A stretch of DNA of 64,000 bases from contig NZ_JAUHPV010000006.1 of NCBI RefSeq assembly GCF_030418315.1, forward strand, positions 186,001 through 250,000. The letters are read 5' to 3'. The number at the start of each line of letters is the position of its first letter. Position 1 is the stretch's first letter. The notes beneath the pieces were generated by a model. That model did not search any database, had not been told where the DNA came from, and was given only the letters and a program-made list of their open reading frames with translations. Source of the stretch: Demequina zhanjiangensis (GTDB lineage Bacteria > Actinomycetota > Actinomycetes > Actinomycetales > Demequinaceae). The translations under genes were made by a program, and so were the position numbers. Below, piece by piece: positions 1 through 8,991 of this stretch.

Positions 1-196
1 GCAGGACCGCGGCGACGACGATGCCCACGATCGCCTGCCATGAGAGTCCTTGGCGGGTCGGAGAGTCACTCTCCGGAGTTGGTGACGCGGGTGCGGGCAT
101 CGGGCCGACCGATGGCGTCCAAGCCGTCCCGTCCCAGTACCTGAGCTGGTGCGGTGCGGACGGATCCGGGTACCACCCCGCCTGAGGTGTGCTCAA
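1..196 (-). CDS. DUF2510 membrane protein, 3' part outside the window
   Basis: Partial gene running off the left edge. It begins at a TTG preceded by GAGGAG four bases upstream, and that Shine-Dalgarno overlaps the stop codon of the upstream gene, so the pair is probably translationally coupled. The visible product starts MSTPQAGWYPDPSAP, then LRYWDG and W, which is the DUF2510 signature of actinobacterial envelope proteins. A Pro/Ser-rich linker and the beginning of a hydrophobic helix (around residues 50-65) follow. The DUF2510 stretch is nearly identical in DNA to that of the neighbouring gene, so the two are tandem duplicates. Function unknown; the rest of the protein lies outside the window. 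Confidence 0.7.
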   Translation of the reverse strand, partial: MSTPQAGWYPDPSAPHQLRYWDGTAWTPSVGPMPAPASPTPESDSPTRQGLSWQAIVGIVVAAVL

Positions 197-203
197 CGTC
201 TCC

Positions 204-776
204 TCATCCCCTTGCCGCGCAGCGGCCATCCGCGAGCCCCGTGTCGGAGTCGTAGGCGACGGCATGCCCGTCCTCGGTCTCAAGCCACAGGCACCAGTGC
301 GTCGTGCTGTCCATCGTGAAGTCTCCGAGCGTCACGCCCTCGGAGGCGGACGCGAGCGTGTAGGAGTGCTCGCCGTCCTTGAGGAGATAGCGGCCCTCGA
401 CCTGAACGATGTCGAGTCCGGTCGAGTCGGGGGAGTTGATCAGGTATCCGCTGATCTCAGTCGCGAGGCCCATCGCGTCGGCGCGGACGGCCGCATCCGA
501 GGCCCGCTCCCGTTGGGTGAGGAACGCCGGGATGGCGATCGCGGCCAGGAGGCTGAGGATGCCCACGAGCGCCGCCACGACGATCAAGGCGATGACGGCC
601 GGGTGAAGGCCCTTGCGCGTCGACGTGACCACGGCGCCGCCCTGCTGGGGCACTCCAGGGGAAGCGCTCGGGACGGGTGCGACGTGCGTCGTCCACGCCG
701 TCCCATCCCAGTACCTGAGCTGCTGCGGTGCGGACGGATCCGGATACCAGTCGGCGGGCGGGCTCGTCTCGGTCAT
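204..776 (-). CDS. DUF2510 protein with pilin-like membrane segment
   Basis: 190-residue protein starting at ATG with AAGGGGGA upstream. Residues about 9-33 form a DUF2510 domain (DWYPDPSAP, LRYWDGTAW). A Pro/Ser/Gln linker and a strongly hydrophobic helix at about 60-85 follow. The helix continues into AIAIPAFLTQRERASDAAVR, which resembles the N-terminal spine of type IV pilin-like proteins (AIPxFL followed by an amphipathic helix). The C-terminal domain of about 85 residues has two Cys (in HWCLW and DGRCA) that could form a disulfide outside the cell. No prepilin peptidase cleavage motif is evident, so assembly into a pilus is doubtful. Probably a membrane-anchored envelope protein of unknown role, in operon with its downstream paralogue. 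Confidence 0.75.
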   Translation of the reverse strand: MTETSPPADWYPDPSAPQQLRYWDGTAWTTHVAPVPSASPGVPQQGGAVVTSTRKGLHPAVIALIVVAALVGILSLLAAIAIPAFLTQRERASDAAVRADAMGLATEISGYLINSPDSTGLDIVQVEGRYLLKDGEHSYTLASASEGVTLGDFTMDSTTHWCLWLETEDGHAVAYDSDTGLADGRCAARG

Positions 777-911
777 GGTTCCCCCTTCGCACCGCACCCC
801 CGGCGGCGGGCCCAGACTAGCGTCGCTGAGGCTTCGCCAAGAGGCACCCGGCGCCGTGTCTCGCGCAGGTGTCAGGGTCACCGGGTCCGTGTTCATGGGA
901 CACTTGTGCCC

Positions 912-2309
912 ATGACGGACCTGGACCTCGGCGGCCTGTCGCTGGACGAAGCCGAACGTGAGATCTACGCCCACATCCTCTCCCGCAACCCGGAGCACGA
1001 CTTCGAGCCGACGCTCGACCGTGTGCGCGCCGCCTGTGAGGCGCTCGGGGACCCGCAGAGGATGTTCCGCGTGGTGCATCTCACTGGCACGAACGGCAAG
1101 ACCTCGACCGCGCGCATGGCGGAGTCGCTCATCCGTGAGCATGGGCTCCGCACCGGACTCTTCACGTCTCCGCATCTCACCTCGGTGCGTGAGCGCATCC
1201 AGATCGACGGGGAGCCGATCTCGCAGGAGGACTTCGTCCGCCTGTGGCAGGACGTGGCGCCCATCATCCACCTGGTCGACGCACGCTCGGCCCAGGAGGG
1301 TGGTCCGCGCTTGAGCTTCTTCGAGGTGCTCGTGGTGCTCTCCTACGCGGCCTTCGCCGACTCGCCCGTGGACGTCGCGGTGATCGAGGTCGGGATGGGT
1401 GGCGTCTGGGACGCCACGAACGTGGCCGACGCCGACGTCGCCGTGATCGGGCCCGTCGCCATGGACCACGCCGAATGGCTGGGCGACAGCCTCGTCGACA
1501 TCGCTGCAGAGAAGTCGGGGATCATCAAGGACGGCTCCGTCGCGGTGATCGCCGAGCAGTCCGAGCCCGTCGTGCCCGTCCTCAGGGAGGCCGTGCTGGA
1601 GCGTGAGGCGCAGGCGCTGTGGGAGGACGAGCAGATCGAGGTCGTCGACCGTCAGCCCGGCGTGGGCGGCCAGCTCGTCACCCTCCGCACCCCTGCCGCG
1701 ACCTACGCGGAGATCTTCGTGCCGCTCTACGGCGCCCACCAGGCGCACAACGCCCTGCTGGCCCTGGCAGCGACCGAGTCACTCTTGGCCGACGGGGGAG
1801 AGCCGCGCGCGCTCGATGGCGCGGTGGTCGAGGCGGGCTTCGCCGCCGTGGCCTCGCCCGGCCGCATCGAGGCCGTCCGCACCTCCCCGATGATCCTCGT
1901 GGACGCCGCGCACAACCCGCACGGGATCGATGCCCTCGTCGACGCCCTCGAAGAGTCGTTCCACTTCGAGGCGCTGGTCGGCGTCGTCGGAGTGCTGCGG
2001 GACAAGGACGCGGAAGGGATCCTGGCCGGGCTGGAGCCCGCCCTGGACCACGTGGTCGTCACCGCGTCGTCGTCGCCCCGCGCGGTCCCGGCCGACGAGC
2101 TCGGTGAGATGGCCGTCGACATCTTCGGCGAGGACAGGGTCACCGTCGAGAGGTCGCTGCCCGACGCGATCGACGCCGCCGTGCAGCGCGCCGAACGGGA
2201 CCACGACATGGGCGCGGGTGTGCTCGTGGTCGGATCCGTCACGCTGATCGCCGACGCGCGCGTCCTGCTGGACGCGGACAAGCGCAAGGGTGCGGGCCAG
2301 GCTCGATGA
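912..2309 (+). CDS. folC: Bifunctional folylpolyglutamate synthase / dihydrofolate synthase
   Basis: 465 residues, normal for FolC. It ligates glutamate to dihydropteroate and to reduced folates in the cytoplasm, using ATP. The P-loop is HLTGTNGKTSTARM (about residues 57-70), followed by GLFTSPHLTSVRERIQIDG; the Mur-ligase centre has VIEVGMGGVWDATN, MDHAEWLG and EKSGIIK, and the C-terminal domain has VDAAHNPHG. The start is the ATG opening MTDLDLGGLS; an in-frame GTG lies two codons upstream, and the longer frame further upstream is not protein-like. The stop overlaps the next gene by ATGA, and folC followed by a DUF4233 gene is the usual actinobacterial arrangement. Confidence 0.95.
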   Translation: MTDLDLGGLSLDEAEREIYAHILSRNPEHDFEPTLDRVRAACEALGDPQRMFRVVHLTGTNGKTSTARMAESLIREHGLRTGLFTSPHLTSVRERIQIDGEPISQEDFVRLWQDVAPIIHLVDARSAQEGGPRLSFFEVLVVLSYAAFADSPVDVAVIEVGMGGVWDATNVADADVAVIGPVAMDHAEWLGDSLVDIAAEKSGIIKDGSVAVIAEQSEPVVPVLREAVLEREAQALWEDEQIEVVDRQPGVGGQLVTLRTPAATYAEIFVPLYGAHQAHNALLALAATESLLADGGEPRALDGAVVEAGFAAVASPGRIEAVRTSPMILVDAAHNPHGIDALVDALEESFHFEALVGVVGVLRDKDAEGILAGLEPALDHVVVTASSSPRAVPADELGEMAVDIFGEDRVTVERSLPDAIDAAVQRAERDHDMGAGVLVVGSVTLIADARVLLDADKRKGAGQAR

Positions 2310-2752
2310 CTGAGACCCAGCCGCGGCCACAGCGCCCCGCGATCCTCGTCTTCACGCAGGCGGTGCTGGCCCTCCAGGCCTTCACCGCGCTGTTCGCCGC
2401 CCTCACGGTCTTCGGCCTCGCGCGCGGCGAGGCCCTCTCGGAGCACCCGTACTCGCTCATCCTCTCGATGATCGTCGGCGGCTTCGTGCTCATGCTCCTG
2501 CTGCTGCTCGCGGCGGGCGTCCAGCAGCGTCGCTGGGGCCGGTGGCTAGGGTGGGTCCTGCAGGTCCCGATGCTCGTCGCCGGACTCGTCGTGCCCGCCA
2601 TCGCGGTCATGGGAGCCGTGTTCGTGGCACTGTGGATCATGGCGCTCAGGCTCGGGGGGAAGATCGACCGGGAGCGGGCAGAGCGCGACGAGGCCGCGGC
2701 AGCGGCCGAGACGGACGACGGCGTCGGCGCCGCGGAAGGGGATCACGCATGA
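2306..2752 (+). CDS. DUF4233 membrane protein
   Basis: 148 residues, with its start overlapping the folC stop (ATGA). Three or four hydrophobic segments (about residues 11-38, 52-72, 80-115) are followed by an acidic, Ala/Glu-rich cytoplasmic tail. DUF4233 proteins are small actinobacterial membrane proteins encoded directly after folC; no biochemical function is established. The four-base overlaps on both sides indicate translational coupling in a three-gene operon. Confidence 0.85.
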   Translation: MTETQPRPQRPAILVFTQAVLALQAFTALFAALTVFGLARGEALSEHPYSLILSMIVGGFVLMLLLLLAAGVQQRRWGRWLGWVLQVPMLVAGLVVPAIAVMGAVFVALWIMALRLGGKIDRERAERDEAAAAAETDDGVGAAEGDHA

Positions 2753-3228
2753 GCCTGTCACGGCTGCTGTGGACGCTCGGGGGGCTGCTCGCCGTCGGGA
2801 TGATCGGCATGAGCATGATGTTCTGGGCGCTCGAGCGGACCGTGCTGCTCACGTTCGCCGACGGTGCAGGGTCGGAGCCGCCGTTCAGGATCTACATGAT
2901 CCTCTTCATCGGGCTGTCCGCGATGAGCCTGTCCGGCTTCTACGCGCTCCTCCACTGGAGCCGCTATCTGCGTGAGAACCCTGAGACGACGCAGGCGCCG
3001 GTATGGCTGCTCGCGGTCGTGGGAGCGCTCGCGGTCGCGGCGCTCGTCACCGCCGTGGCCACGCATGCGGCCTACATCCGCTCGCTCGACGTGGTGCCCG
3101 TGGACCCGAACCAGGGCTACGTGGCGTTCCAGGTGGTCATGGGCACCCTGATCGGTGTCGCACTCGTCCTCACCGGCGCGCGCTGGGCGCCCGGCTACAA
3201 GCACGTCCCGGCGCCCGCGAGCGCGTGA
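2749..3228 (+). CDS. Small integral membrane protein
   Basis: 159 residues, starting at the ATG that overlaps the stop of the DUF4233 gene. Four predicted membrane helices lie at about 4-25, 45-65, 83-104 and 127-147. The stretch between helices three and four (SLDVVPVDPNQGYVAFQ) is probably outside the cell. I do not recognise a family. It is the last gene of the folC operon; the next gene (apt) is convergent. Confidence 0.65.
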   Translation: MSLSRLLWTLGGLLAVGMIGMSMMFWALERTVLLTFADGAGSEPPFRIYMILFIGLSAMSLSGFYALLHWSRYLRENPETTQAPVWLLAVVGALAVAALVTAVATHAAYIRSLDVVPVDPNQGYVAFQVVMGTLIGVALVLTGARWAPGYKHVPAPASA

Positions 3229-3292
3229 CGCTCAGCGCGCGGGCGTGGATCGGCGTGAGGAGCTCTCAGCCGCGCACCCCGCTGGGCGACGG

Positions 3293-3799
3293 TCAGACGA
3301 CGACCGCTGAGGCGACCTCGTAGTCGGACAGCACCTCACGGCCGGGCAGGTCGCCGATCTCCATGAGGAAGCTGAACCGCACGCTCGCCGCCCCCGCGCG
3401 CTCGAGCATGTCCGCGACGGCGCGTGCCGTGCCGCCCGTGGCGAGCACGTCGTCCACCACGAGCACGTGCTTGCCGTCGATGCCGTTCGGGTTGATCACG
3501 AGCTCGGACGCGCCGTACTCGATGGTGGCGTCGGCCTCCAGGAGCTCGCCGGGGAGCTTGCCCTTCTTGCGGACCATCGTCATGCCCACATCGAGCGTCT
3601 GCGCGACCACGGGGGCGAAGATGAAGCCGCGCGCGTCGACTCCCGCGACGATGTCGACCTTCGCGCCTCGCGGGGGCATGAGCGAGATGCAGGCCTCCCG
3701 GAACCGCTCGGGGCTCGCGAGGATCGGCGCGATGTCGTAGAACAGGATCCCCTCGACGGGGAAGTCGGGGTACGTGTCGAAGTCCTCGAGCGTGATCAT
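3293..3799 (-). CDS. apt: Adenine phosphoribosyltransferase
   Basis: 168 residues from the ATG opening MITLEDFDTYPDFP; an in-frame ATG three codons upstream (3808) is an alternative start. Apt converts adenine and PRPP to AMP plus pyrophosphate (purine salvage, cytoplasm). Seen: substrate region ILFYDIAPIL, DARGFIFAPVVA, RKKGKLPGE, and the PRPP-binding loop HVLVVDDVLATGGTA (about residues 108-122). Transcribed divergently from ndk across a short intergenic region. Confidence 0.92.
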   Translation of the reverse strand: MITLEDFDTYPDFPVEGILFYDIAPILASPERFREACISLMPPRGAKVDIVAGVDARGFIFAPVVAQTLDVGMTMVRKKGKLPGELLEADATIEYGASELVINPNGIDGKHVLVVDDVLATGGTARAVADMLERAGAASVRFSFLMEIGDLPGREVLSDYEVASAVVV

Positions 3800-3855
3800 G
3801 GCATCCATCCTGGCACGCCCACGCGCATCCGTTCCCACGCGATAGGGTCGCAGTC

Positions 3856-4272
3856 ATGGAGCGCACTCTGATCCTGGTCAAGCCCGACGGCGTCCACCGC
3901 GGCCTCTCGGGAGAGATCCTTCGCCGCATCGAGGCGAAGGGCTACAGGCTCGTCGCAGTCGAGCTGCGGCAGGCCACCCCTGAGATCCTGGGCAAGCATT
4001 ACGAGGAGCACGCCGGCAAGCCGTTCTACGAGGCGCTGGTGGAGTTCATGCTGTCCGGGCCCACGCTGGCCGTGGTCGCCGAGGGCCAGCGGGTCATCGA
4101 AGGCTTCCGGTCGCTTGCCGGCGCCACCGACCCGACCTCGGCAGCGCCCGGCACGATCCGCGGAGACCTGGGCCGCGACTGGGGCCTCAAGGTCATGCAG
4201 AACCTCGTGCACGGCTCGGACTCGCCCGAGTCGGCCGCACGCGAGATCGGGATCTGGTTCCCCGAGCTCTGA
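3856..4272 (+). CDS. ndk: Nucleoside diphosphate kinase
   Basis: 138 residues, the standard bacterial length. It transfers the gamma-phosphate between nucleoside triphosphates and diphosphates through a phosphohistidine. The N-terminus MERTLILVKPDGVHRG is canonical, and the active-site segment NLVHGSDSPESA places the catalytic histidine at residue 119. Ends EIGIWFPEL. Single gene divergent from apt. Confidence 0.97.
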   Translation: MERTLILVKPDGVHRGLSGEILRRIEAKGYRLVAVELRQATPEILGKHYEEHAGKPFYEALVEFMLSGPTLAVVAEGQRVIEGFRSLAGATDPTSAAPGTIRGDLGRDWGLKVMQNLVHGSDSPESAAREIGIWFPEL

Positions 4273-4301
4273 CTCGCGGCGCTCGAGCAGCGTCGTGAGG
4301 C

Positions 4302-4919
4302 TCAGCCCTCCATGAGGCGGTAGCCGCTCGACCAGTACAGCAGCGGCGCCGCCGCCTGCCGGGGTTCCCCGATCGCTGTGACCCGTGCGATGACGAGCGT
4401 GTGGTCGCCTGCCTCGATCTCCGACTCGATCCTGCACTCGAACCACGTGAGCGAGCCGTCGATCACCGGAGCGCCGCCCGGGCTGGCAGTCCAGGAGATG
4501 CCCGCCCACTTGTCGGTGCCCGAGCGTGCGAAGGCGTTCGACTCTGCACGCTGGTCCTCGGCCAGCACGGAGACCGCGATGCGGTCAGCGGCGCGCAGCC
4601 TCGGGTAGGTGGAGGACGTCGCCATGACGCTGAGCGCGATGAGCGGCGGCTCGAGCGAGACCGAGAAGAAGCTCTGGCACGTGAACCCGGCGGGAGCACC
4701 GTCGTCCATCCCGCTCACCACGGTGACGCCGGAGGCGAAGAGTCCGAGCGCCGCCTTCAGGTCGGCAGGGTCGAGCGCGGGCGCCTCGTCGGCGGCGGAG
4801 GCGTCCACGCGGGCGTGAGCGTCCACGGCCTCGGGCTCATGGTCGAAGACGTCCATGAGGACGCCCGCGATGTGCGCGGCGAGAACGTCGTCCCTGGGGG
4901 TCATGGCGGGCGCCGTCAC
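4302..4919 (-). CDS. Flavin reductase domain protein (partner of the upstream monooxygenase)
   Basis: 205 residues. The GTG start overlaps the TGA of the upstream gene (GTGA) and has a GGACGAGG ribosome site; an internal ATG at 4904 lacks one. After about 50 Ala/Asp-rich residues comes a flavin reductase-like fold: FASGVTVVSG, GFTCQSFFSVSLEPPLIALSV, SVLAEDQ, WFECRIESEIEAGDHTLVIARV. This family uses NAD(P)H to supply reduced FMN or FAD to two-component monooxygenases. Translational coupling to the acyl-CoA-dehydrogenase-like gene supports that pairing; the substrate is inferred only from context. Confidence 0.85.
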   Translation of the reverse strand: MTAPAMTPRDDVLAAHIAGVLMDVFDHEPEAVDAHARVDASAADEAPALDPADLKAALGLFASGVTVVSGMDDGAPAGFTCQSFFSVSLEPPLIALSVMATSSTYPRLRAADRIAVSVLAEDQRAESNAFARSGTDKWAGISWTASPGGAPVIDGSLTWFECRIESEIEAGDHTLVIARVTAIGEPRQAAAPLLYWSSGYRLMEG

Positions 4920-6034
4920 GCCTCGTCCAGGAACCAGCCGCCGACCATCTCCTGGCTGAAGGGCACCGAGTAGGCCATGAGTGCTCCGGCCTGCGCGTCG
5001 CGGGCGATGCGCTGCACCGGCGACTTGGTGAGGTAGCCGCCGCCTCCCGCGACGCGGACCATCAGCGCAGCGGCCTTCTTCGCGACCTCGTTGGCAAGCA
5101 TCTTGGACGTGGTCGCCGCCTGCAGCCATCCCTCGTCGCCCTGGTCGGCGAGCCATGCGGCGCGCTCCGCGAGGGCGCTGGCGGCCTGCAGCTCCGCCCA
5201 GACCATCCCGGTCTCCATGCGGACCCACTGCGCCTGCGCCAGGGTCGACGAGGCGCCGGGCTTGGCCTTCGTCGCGCCCGCCCGCAGCTGGTGCAGGGCC
5301 GCCTCGGCGATGCCGATCGAGATGAAGGCGAAGCCGACCGTGATGAGGTTCGCGTACGTCGGCGCGGGCGGCGCGCACATGCGTGAACGCTGCAGCGTCG
5401 TGCCCGCGAACGCGACCCCGCGCGAGCGCGTGGCGCGCATGCCGCTCGTCTCGTCGATCGGCGGGAAGGACACCGTGTCGTCGATCGTGACGCCGAAGAA
5501 GCCGGGCGCGCCGTCCACACGGGAGTTGAGCAGCAGGTGCTGCGCGACCTCGGAGCCCGAGATGAACATCTTCCGGCCCGTGAAGGACCAGTCGTCCCCG
5601 TCGGGCGTCGCGTCCGTCTGTGAGGTGAGGAAGAGGTTGCCGCCGCCGGGCTCGGAGAGGGCGTTCGCGAAGCGCGAGCCGGCCTTGAGCTCGGAGGCGA
5701 AGAACGCGGCCGACTCGTCGTTCGACATGGTGACGAGCGCGTGGGCGGCGCCCAGGTGCATGAGCCACAGCGTCGCGGCCGACGGGTGGGCCTGCGCGAG
5801 GCGCCGGACGACGGCGACGAGGGTCGCGTAGGACAGCGCCTCGCCGCCCTGCTCGCGGGGGAGGAAGGCGGCGTCGAGCCCGGTCGCGTGGAGGCGCTGC
5901 AGGTGCTCGATCGGGATGCGAGCGTCGATGTCGTCCTGTGCGACGGTCGCGGCGAGCTCGGGCGTGATCGTGTCGACGAGGTCGACCCAGTGCTGCTCGG
6001 CGGCGGGGACGGCGGTGGGGCTCGGGACGGTCAT
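4916..6034 (-). CDS. Acyl-CoA dehydrogenase-like flavin-dependent monooxygenase
   Basis: 372 residues. Acyl-CoA dehydrogenase fold: N-terminal helical domain (LHATGLDAAFLPREQGG, MHLGAAHALV), middle beta domain (FANALSEPGGGN, WSFTGRKMFISGSEVAQHLL) and C-terminal four-helix bundle (ISIGIAEAAL, AQWVRMETGMVWAELQAAS, VRVAGGGGYLTKSPVQRIARDAQAG). The adjacent flavin reductase points to the DszC/SfnC/HpaH-like branch, which hydroxylates small molecules with reduced flavin and O2, rather than beta-oxidation. It follows the two deaminase-like genes in one minus-strand operon, so it probably acts on a product of that pathway. The substrate is unknown. Confidence 0.8.
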   Translation of the reverse strand: MTVPSPTAVPAAEQHWVDLVDTITPELAATVAQDDIDARIPIEHLQRLHATGLDAAFLPREQGGEALSYATLVAVVRRLAQAHPSAATLWLMHLGAAHALVTMSNDESAAFFASELKAGSRFANALSEPGGGNLFLTSQTDATPDGDDWSFTGRKMFISGSEVAQHLLLNSRVDGAPGFFGVTIDDTVSFPPIDETSGMRATRSRGVAFAGTTLQRSRMCAPPAPTYANLITVGFAFISIGIAEAALHQLRAGATKAKPGASSTLAQAQWVRMETGMVWAELQAASALAERAAWLADQGDEGWLQAATTSKMLANEVAKKAAALMVRVAGGGGYLTKSPVQRIARDAQAGALMAYSVPFSQEMVGGWFLDEA

Positions 6035-6061
6035 GGGGGACTCCTTGCGTGGCGGGGGTGG

Positions 6062-7858
6062 TCAGTCGGGAAGCGGTGCGGTGCCGGGGGTGTCGGGCAG
6101 CACCAGGTCGAGGAAGGTCTGCGAGCCTACGTCGATCAGGCCCAGCTCCGTGAGCCCGATGTCGGGGACGACGAAGAGCCCGACGAAGGACAGGATCATG
6201 AAGGGTGCGCGGATCGGGCAGCCGAGCGCGGCGGCCGCGGCATGGGCCTCGCGGAGCAGGTCGAGCGTCTGCTCGTACGGCGCGTCGCTCATGACGCCGC
6301 CGACGGGCAGCGGCACGCGGGCGAGCACCTCGCCGTCGGCGACGGCCACGAAGCCGCCGCCCATGGACTCGAGCTCGCGGACGGCATGCAGCAGCTCGTC
6401 GTCGGCGGTGCCGACGGCGGCGATGTTCATGTTCATGCAGTTCATGCTCACCGCGAGCGCGCCACGCGTGAGGCCGAAGCCTCGCACGAAGCCGATGCCT
6501 CGGTCGCCGCTCGCGTGATGGCGGTCCATGATGACGACCTTCAGCATGTCCTGGTCGACGTCGGCCTGCACCGCGCCGTCGCGGACGGGGAGCGTCGTGG
6601 TGATCGCCCGCTTGAAGTAGCCGTGGTGGAGCTCCATGGCGCGCACGTCCACGCTGTCCCGTCCGTCCTCGACGCGCACCGCGAAGGTGGCGGGCGTGAG
6701 GTCGTCGGGCAGGTGCAGGGTGTCACGTGTCCACTCGGGGAGCGCGTCCTCGTTGCTGAACAGCGGCGCGCCGTCCTGGGCGACGACCGTGCCTGCGCTG
6801 ATCACGTGCGAGGGCCGCACGTCCGCGAGGTCGGGGATGACGAGAAGATCTGCGAGGCGTGACGGTGCGAGCACGCCGACCACCTGGTCGAGCCGGTAGT
6901 AGTGCGCGGGCTGCGTCGTCGCCATCCTGTAGGCGAGCTGAGGGTCCACGCCGAGCGCGATCGCACGCCGGATGTGGTGGTCGATGTGGCCTTCGTCGAC
7001 CAGGTCGGTGACCTGCTTGTCGTCGGCGCAGAAGCACAGGCTCCTCAGGGCGGGCGCGACCTTGTCCAGGTCGGCGAAGATCGTCGCGGTGTTGTCGCTC
7101 AGCGAGGACGCCATGACCGTGATCATCGCGCCGAGCCTGGTGCGTTCGAGCACCTCGTCGACCGTCACCGAGTTGTGGTCGTCGCTGACGCCGGCGGCGA
7201 GGTAGCCCCACAGCGACTCGTGCGTCTGCGCGGCGGTGTGGCCCGTGATGCGGCGTCCCTGGACCAGAGCCTCCCTGTAGCGCGCGGTCGAGACCTCCGA
7301 GTAGTCGAAGGGGTTGGCCTCGCCGAGGGTGACGGCCGCGTCCTCCGCGAGGCGCGCGAGCACCGTCGACTCGGGCACGCGCTGGCCGCCCCGCTCGAGC
7401 GTGTCCGAGGTGGGCGCGGTGGGGGAGACCTGGTGGAGGATCCTGAGCGGGGTGCCCGTGTCGAGCAGCGGCGCCAGGCCGTCCTCGCCCCAGATGTTCG
7501 CCGCCGCATTCGGGTCGGTGAGGACCGTGGTCGTGCCGCGCGGCACGCTGACGCGAGCCAGCTCGCCGGGGGTCAGGTTCGTGTACTCGATGTGCAGGTG
7601 CGCATCGATGAAGCCGGGCACCACGAAGGACCCGGAGGCGTCGATCTCCTCCGCCGCGGTGGGGAAATGCCCCCACGGGGTGAGGGTGGCGATGTGGCGG
7701 CCCACGACGATGACGTCCCGCTCGAGCCACTCCTCGGTGCCGGGAGACTGGACGCGTCCCCCTCGGACGATCAGGTCGGCGCGCTCCTGTCCCGACGCGA
7801 CGGCGCGGAGCGCGACCAGCTCGTCCGTGGTCGGGTACAGGTCGGCCTTGAGGGTCAT
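6062..7858 (-). CDS. ade: Adenine deaminase-family amidohydrolase
   Basis: 598 residues, typical for the Ade family (adenine to hypoxanthine plus ammonia, binuclear metal). Seen: VPGFIDAHLHIEYTNLTP (metal-binding HxH), VPRGTTTVLTDPNAAANIWG, GHTAAQTHESLWGYLAAGV, SDDHNSV, a second ADD segment before EGHIDHHIRRAIALGVDP, LADLLVIPDL, and the Ade-specific C-terminal domain GGVMSDAPYEQTLDLL ... FMILSFVGLFVVPDIGLTELGLIDV. Overlaps the upstream deaminase by ATGA. The family also contains enzymes acting on N6-substituted or oxidised purines, so the symbol describes the family and not a proven substrate. Confidence 0.8.
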   Translation of the reverse strand: MTLKADLYPTTDELVALRAVASGQERADLIVRGGRVQSPGTEEWLERDVIVVGRHIATLTPWGHFPTAAEEIDASGSFVVPGFIDAHLHIEYTNLTPGELARVSVPRGTTTVLTDPNAAANIWGEDGLAPLLDTGTPLRILHQVSPTAPTSDTLERGGQRVPESTVLARLAEDAAVTLGEANPFDYSEVSTARYREALVQGRRITGHTAAQTHESLWGYLAAGVSDDHNSVTVDEVLERTRLGAMITVMASSLSDNTATIFADLDKVAPALRSLCFCADDKQVTDLVDEGHIDHHIRRAIALGVDPQLAYRMATTQPAHYYRLDQVVGVLAPSRLADLLVIPDLADVRPSHVISAGTVVAQDGAPLFSNEDALPEWTRDTLHLPDDLTPATFAVRVEDGRDSVDVRAMELHHGYFKRAITTTLPVRDGAVQADVDQDMLKVVIMDRHHASGDRGIGFVRGFGLTRGALAVSMNCMNMNIAAVGTADDELLHAVRELESMGGGFVAVADGEVLARVPLPVGGVMSDAPYEQTLDLLREAHAAAAALGCPIRAPFMILSFVGLFVVPDIGLTELGLIDVGSQTFLDLVLPDTPGTAPLPD

Positions 7859-8964
7859 CGCAGCGCGGCCGCCGTCGAGTCGAGCTCGCCATGCAGGGAC
7901 GCCTTGAGGTCGTCGTCCGCGAAGCTCGCGTCGATGGACCGCGCGGCGAAGCCGACCATGTCCTCGGCTCCCCAGCCGTAGGCCTGCGCGGCGGCGGCCC
8001 AGTCGTGGACGAGCGTCGTGCCGAGCGGCTCAGGGTCGTCGGTGTTGAGGGTCACCTTGACGCCCGCGTCGAGCAGCGCCTGGATGGGGTGGGTGTCCCA
8101 GCCGGAGTAGACGCCCAACGTGAGGTTCGAGCGGGGGCAGATGCCGAGCGGGATGCCGTCCGCCGCGAGGCGCTCGACGAGGCGGGGGTCCTCGATGGCG
8201 CGCACGCCGTGGTCGATCCGCTCGGCGTGGAGCAGGTCGAGCGCGTCCCAGACGCCTTCGGGCCCGGAGGATTCGCCGGCGTGGACGGTGCGACGCAGCC
8301 CTGCGGCCTTGGCGAGCCTGAACGCCTCGGTGAACTTGGGCCCGGTACGGCCCGCGACCTTCTCGTCGCCGTCGACGGACAGGGCGACGACGCGCGAGGG
8401 GCGGTGGTCGACCAGGTGCTCGACGATCTCACGGGCCTCGTCGGCGCTCTGGGTGCGCAGCAGGGACCAGGCGATGTTGACGGAGCACAGGCCGTCCTGC
8501 TCCGCCTCCTCGAACCCGGAGCTCACTGCGTCGAGCAGGGCCGTCTCGCGTCCGCGCCACCTGCTCCAGTGCGTGGGGTTGATGATGACGTCCGTGTACC
8601 GCGTCCCGGAGACGGACTGGCGGGCGGCGAAGACGTAGGCGATGCGGGCCGCCTGCTCGGGAGTGCGCACCAGGCCGCACTGCCAGTCGAGGAAGCGGAG
8701 GAAGCCGCTGAGCCCGCCGGTGCCGACGCCTGCGCCACCTCCCGTGGTCTCCTCCGGCATCGCGAACTCGTGGTGGGTGGAGACGTCGAAGAGCGTCGCC
8801 GCAGGTCCGGGGAGCGTCTCGCCGTTCTCCTTCGCGAGGTGCAGGAGGTCGGCGAGCGCGATCCCTCCCTCGAGATGCACGTGCACCTCGGCCTTGGGAA
8901 GGGTGCGGACGAGCTCCTCGTCGATGCGGGGGAGGGCCGGGGACGAGGCGGAAGGGGCTGACAT
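7855..8964 (-). CDS. Adenosine deaminase-family protein
   Basis: 369 residues from the ATG opening MSAPSASSPALP. Adenosine/AMP deaminase fold: LPKAEVHVHLEGG (metal HxH), TVHAGESSGPEGVWDAL (metal His and catalytic Glu region), ERIDHGVRAIEDP, GICPRSNLTLGVY, and VTLNTDDPEPLGTTL (metal Asp pair). This group includes adenosine and adenine deaminases and relatives with modified substrates. It is first in the minus-strand operon add-ade-monooxygenase-flavin reductase; two copies of the TTGT-ACAA-like operator lie within 150 bases upstream. Confidence 0.85.
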   Translation of the reverse strand: MSAPSASSPALPRIDEELVRTLPKAEVHVHLEGGIALADLLHLAKENGETLPGPAATLFDVSTHHEFAMPEETTGGGAGVGTGGLSGFLRFLDWQCGLVRTPEQAARIAYVFAARQSVSGTRYTDVIINPTHWSRWRGRETALLDAVSSGFEEAEQDGLCSVNIAWSLLRTQSADEAREIVEHLVDHRPSRVVALSVDGDEKVAGRTGPKFTEAFRLAKAAGLRRTVHAGESSGPEGVWDALDLLHAERIDHGVRAIEDPRLVERLAADGIPLGICPRSNLTLGVYSGWDTHPIQALLDAGVKVTLNTDDPEPLGTTLVHDWAAAAQAYGWGAEDMVGFAARSIDASFADDDLKASLHGELDSTAAALR

Positions 8965-8991
8965 GGTGACCACCGTACCTTCAATGTGACA

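Noticed and set aside
189..911. Upstream extension of folC
   Set aside because: The extension is antisense to the DUF2510 gene and is Arg/Gly-rich without FolC similarity; the FolC domain begins at about 912.
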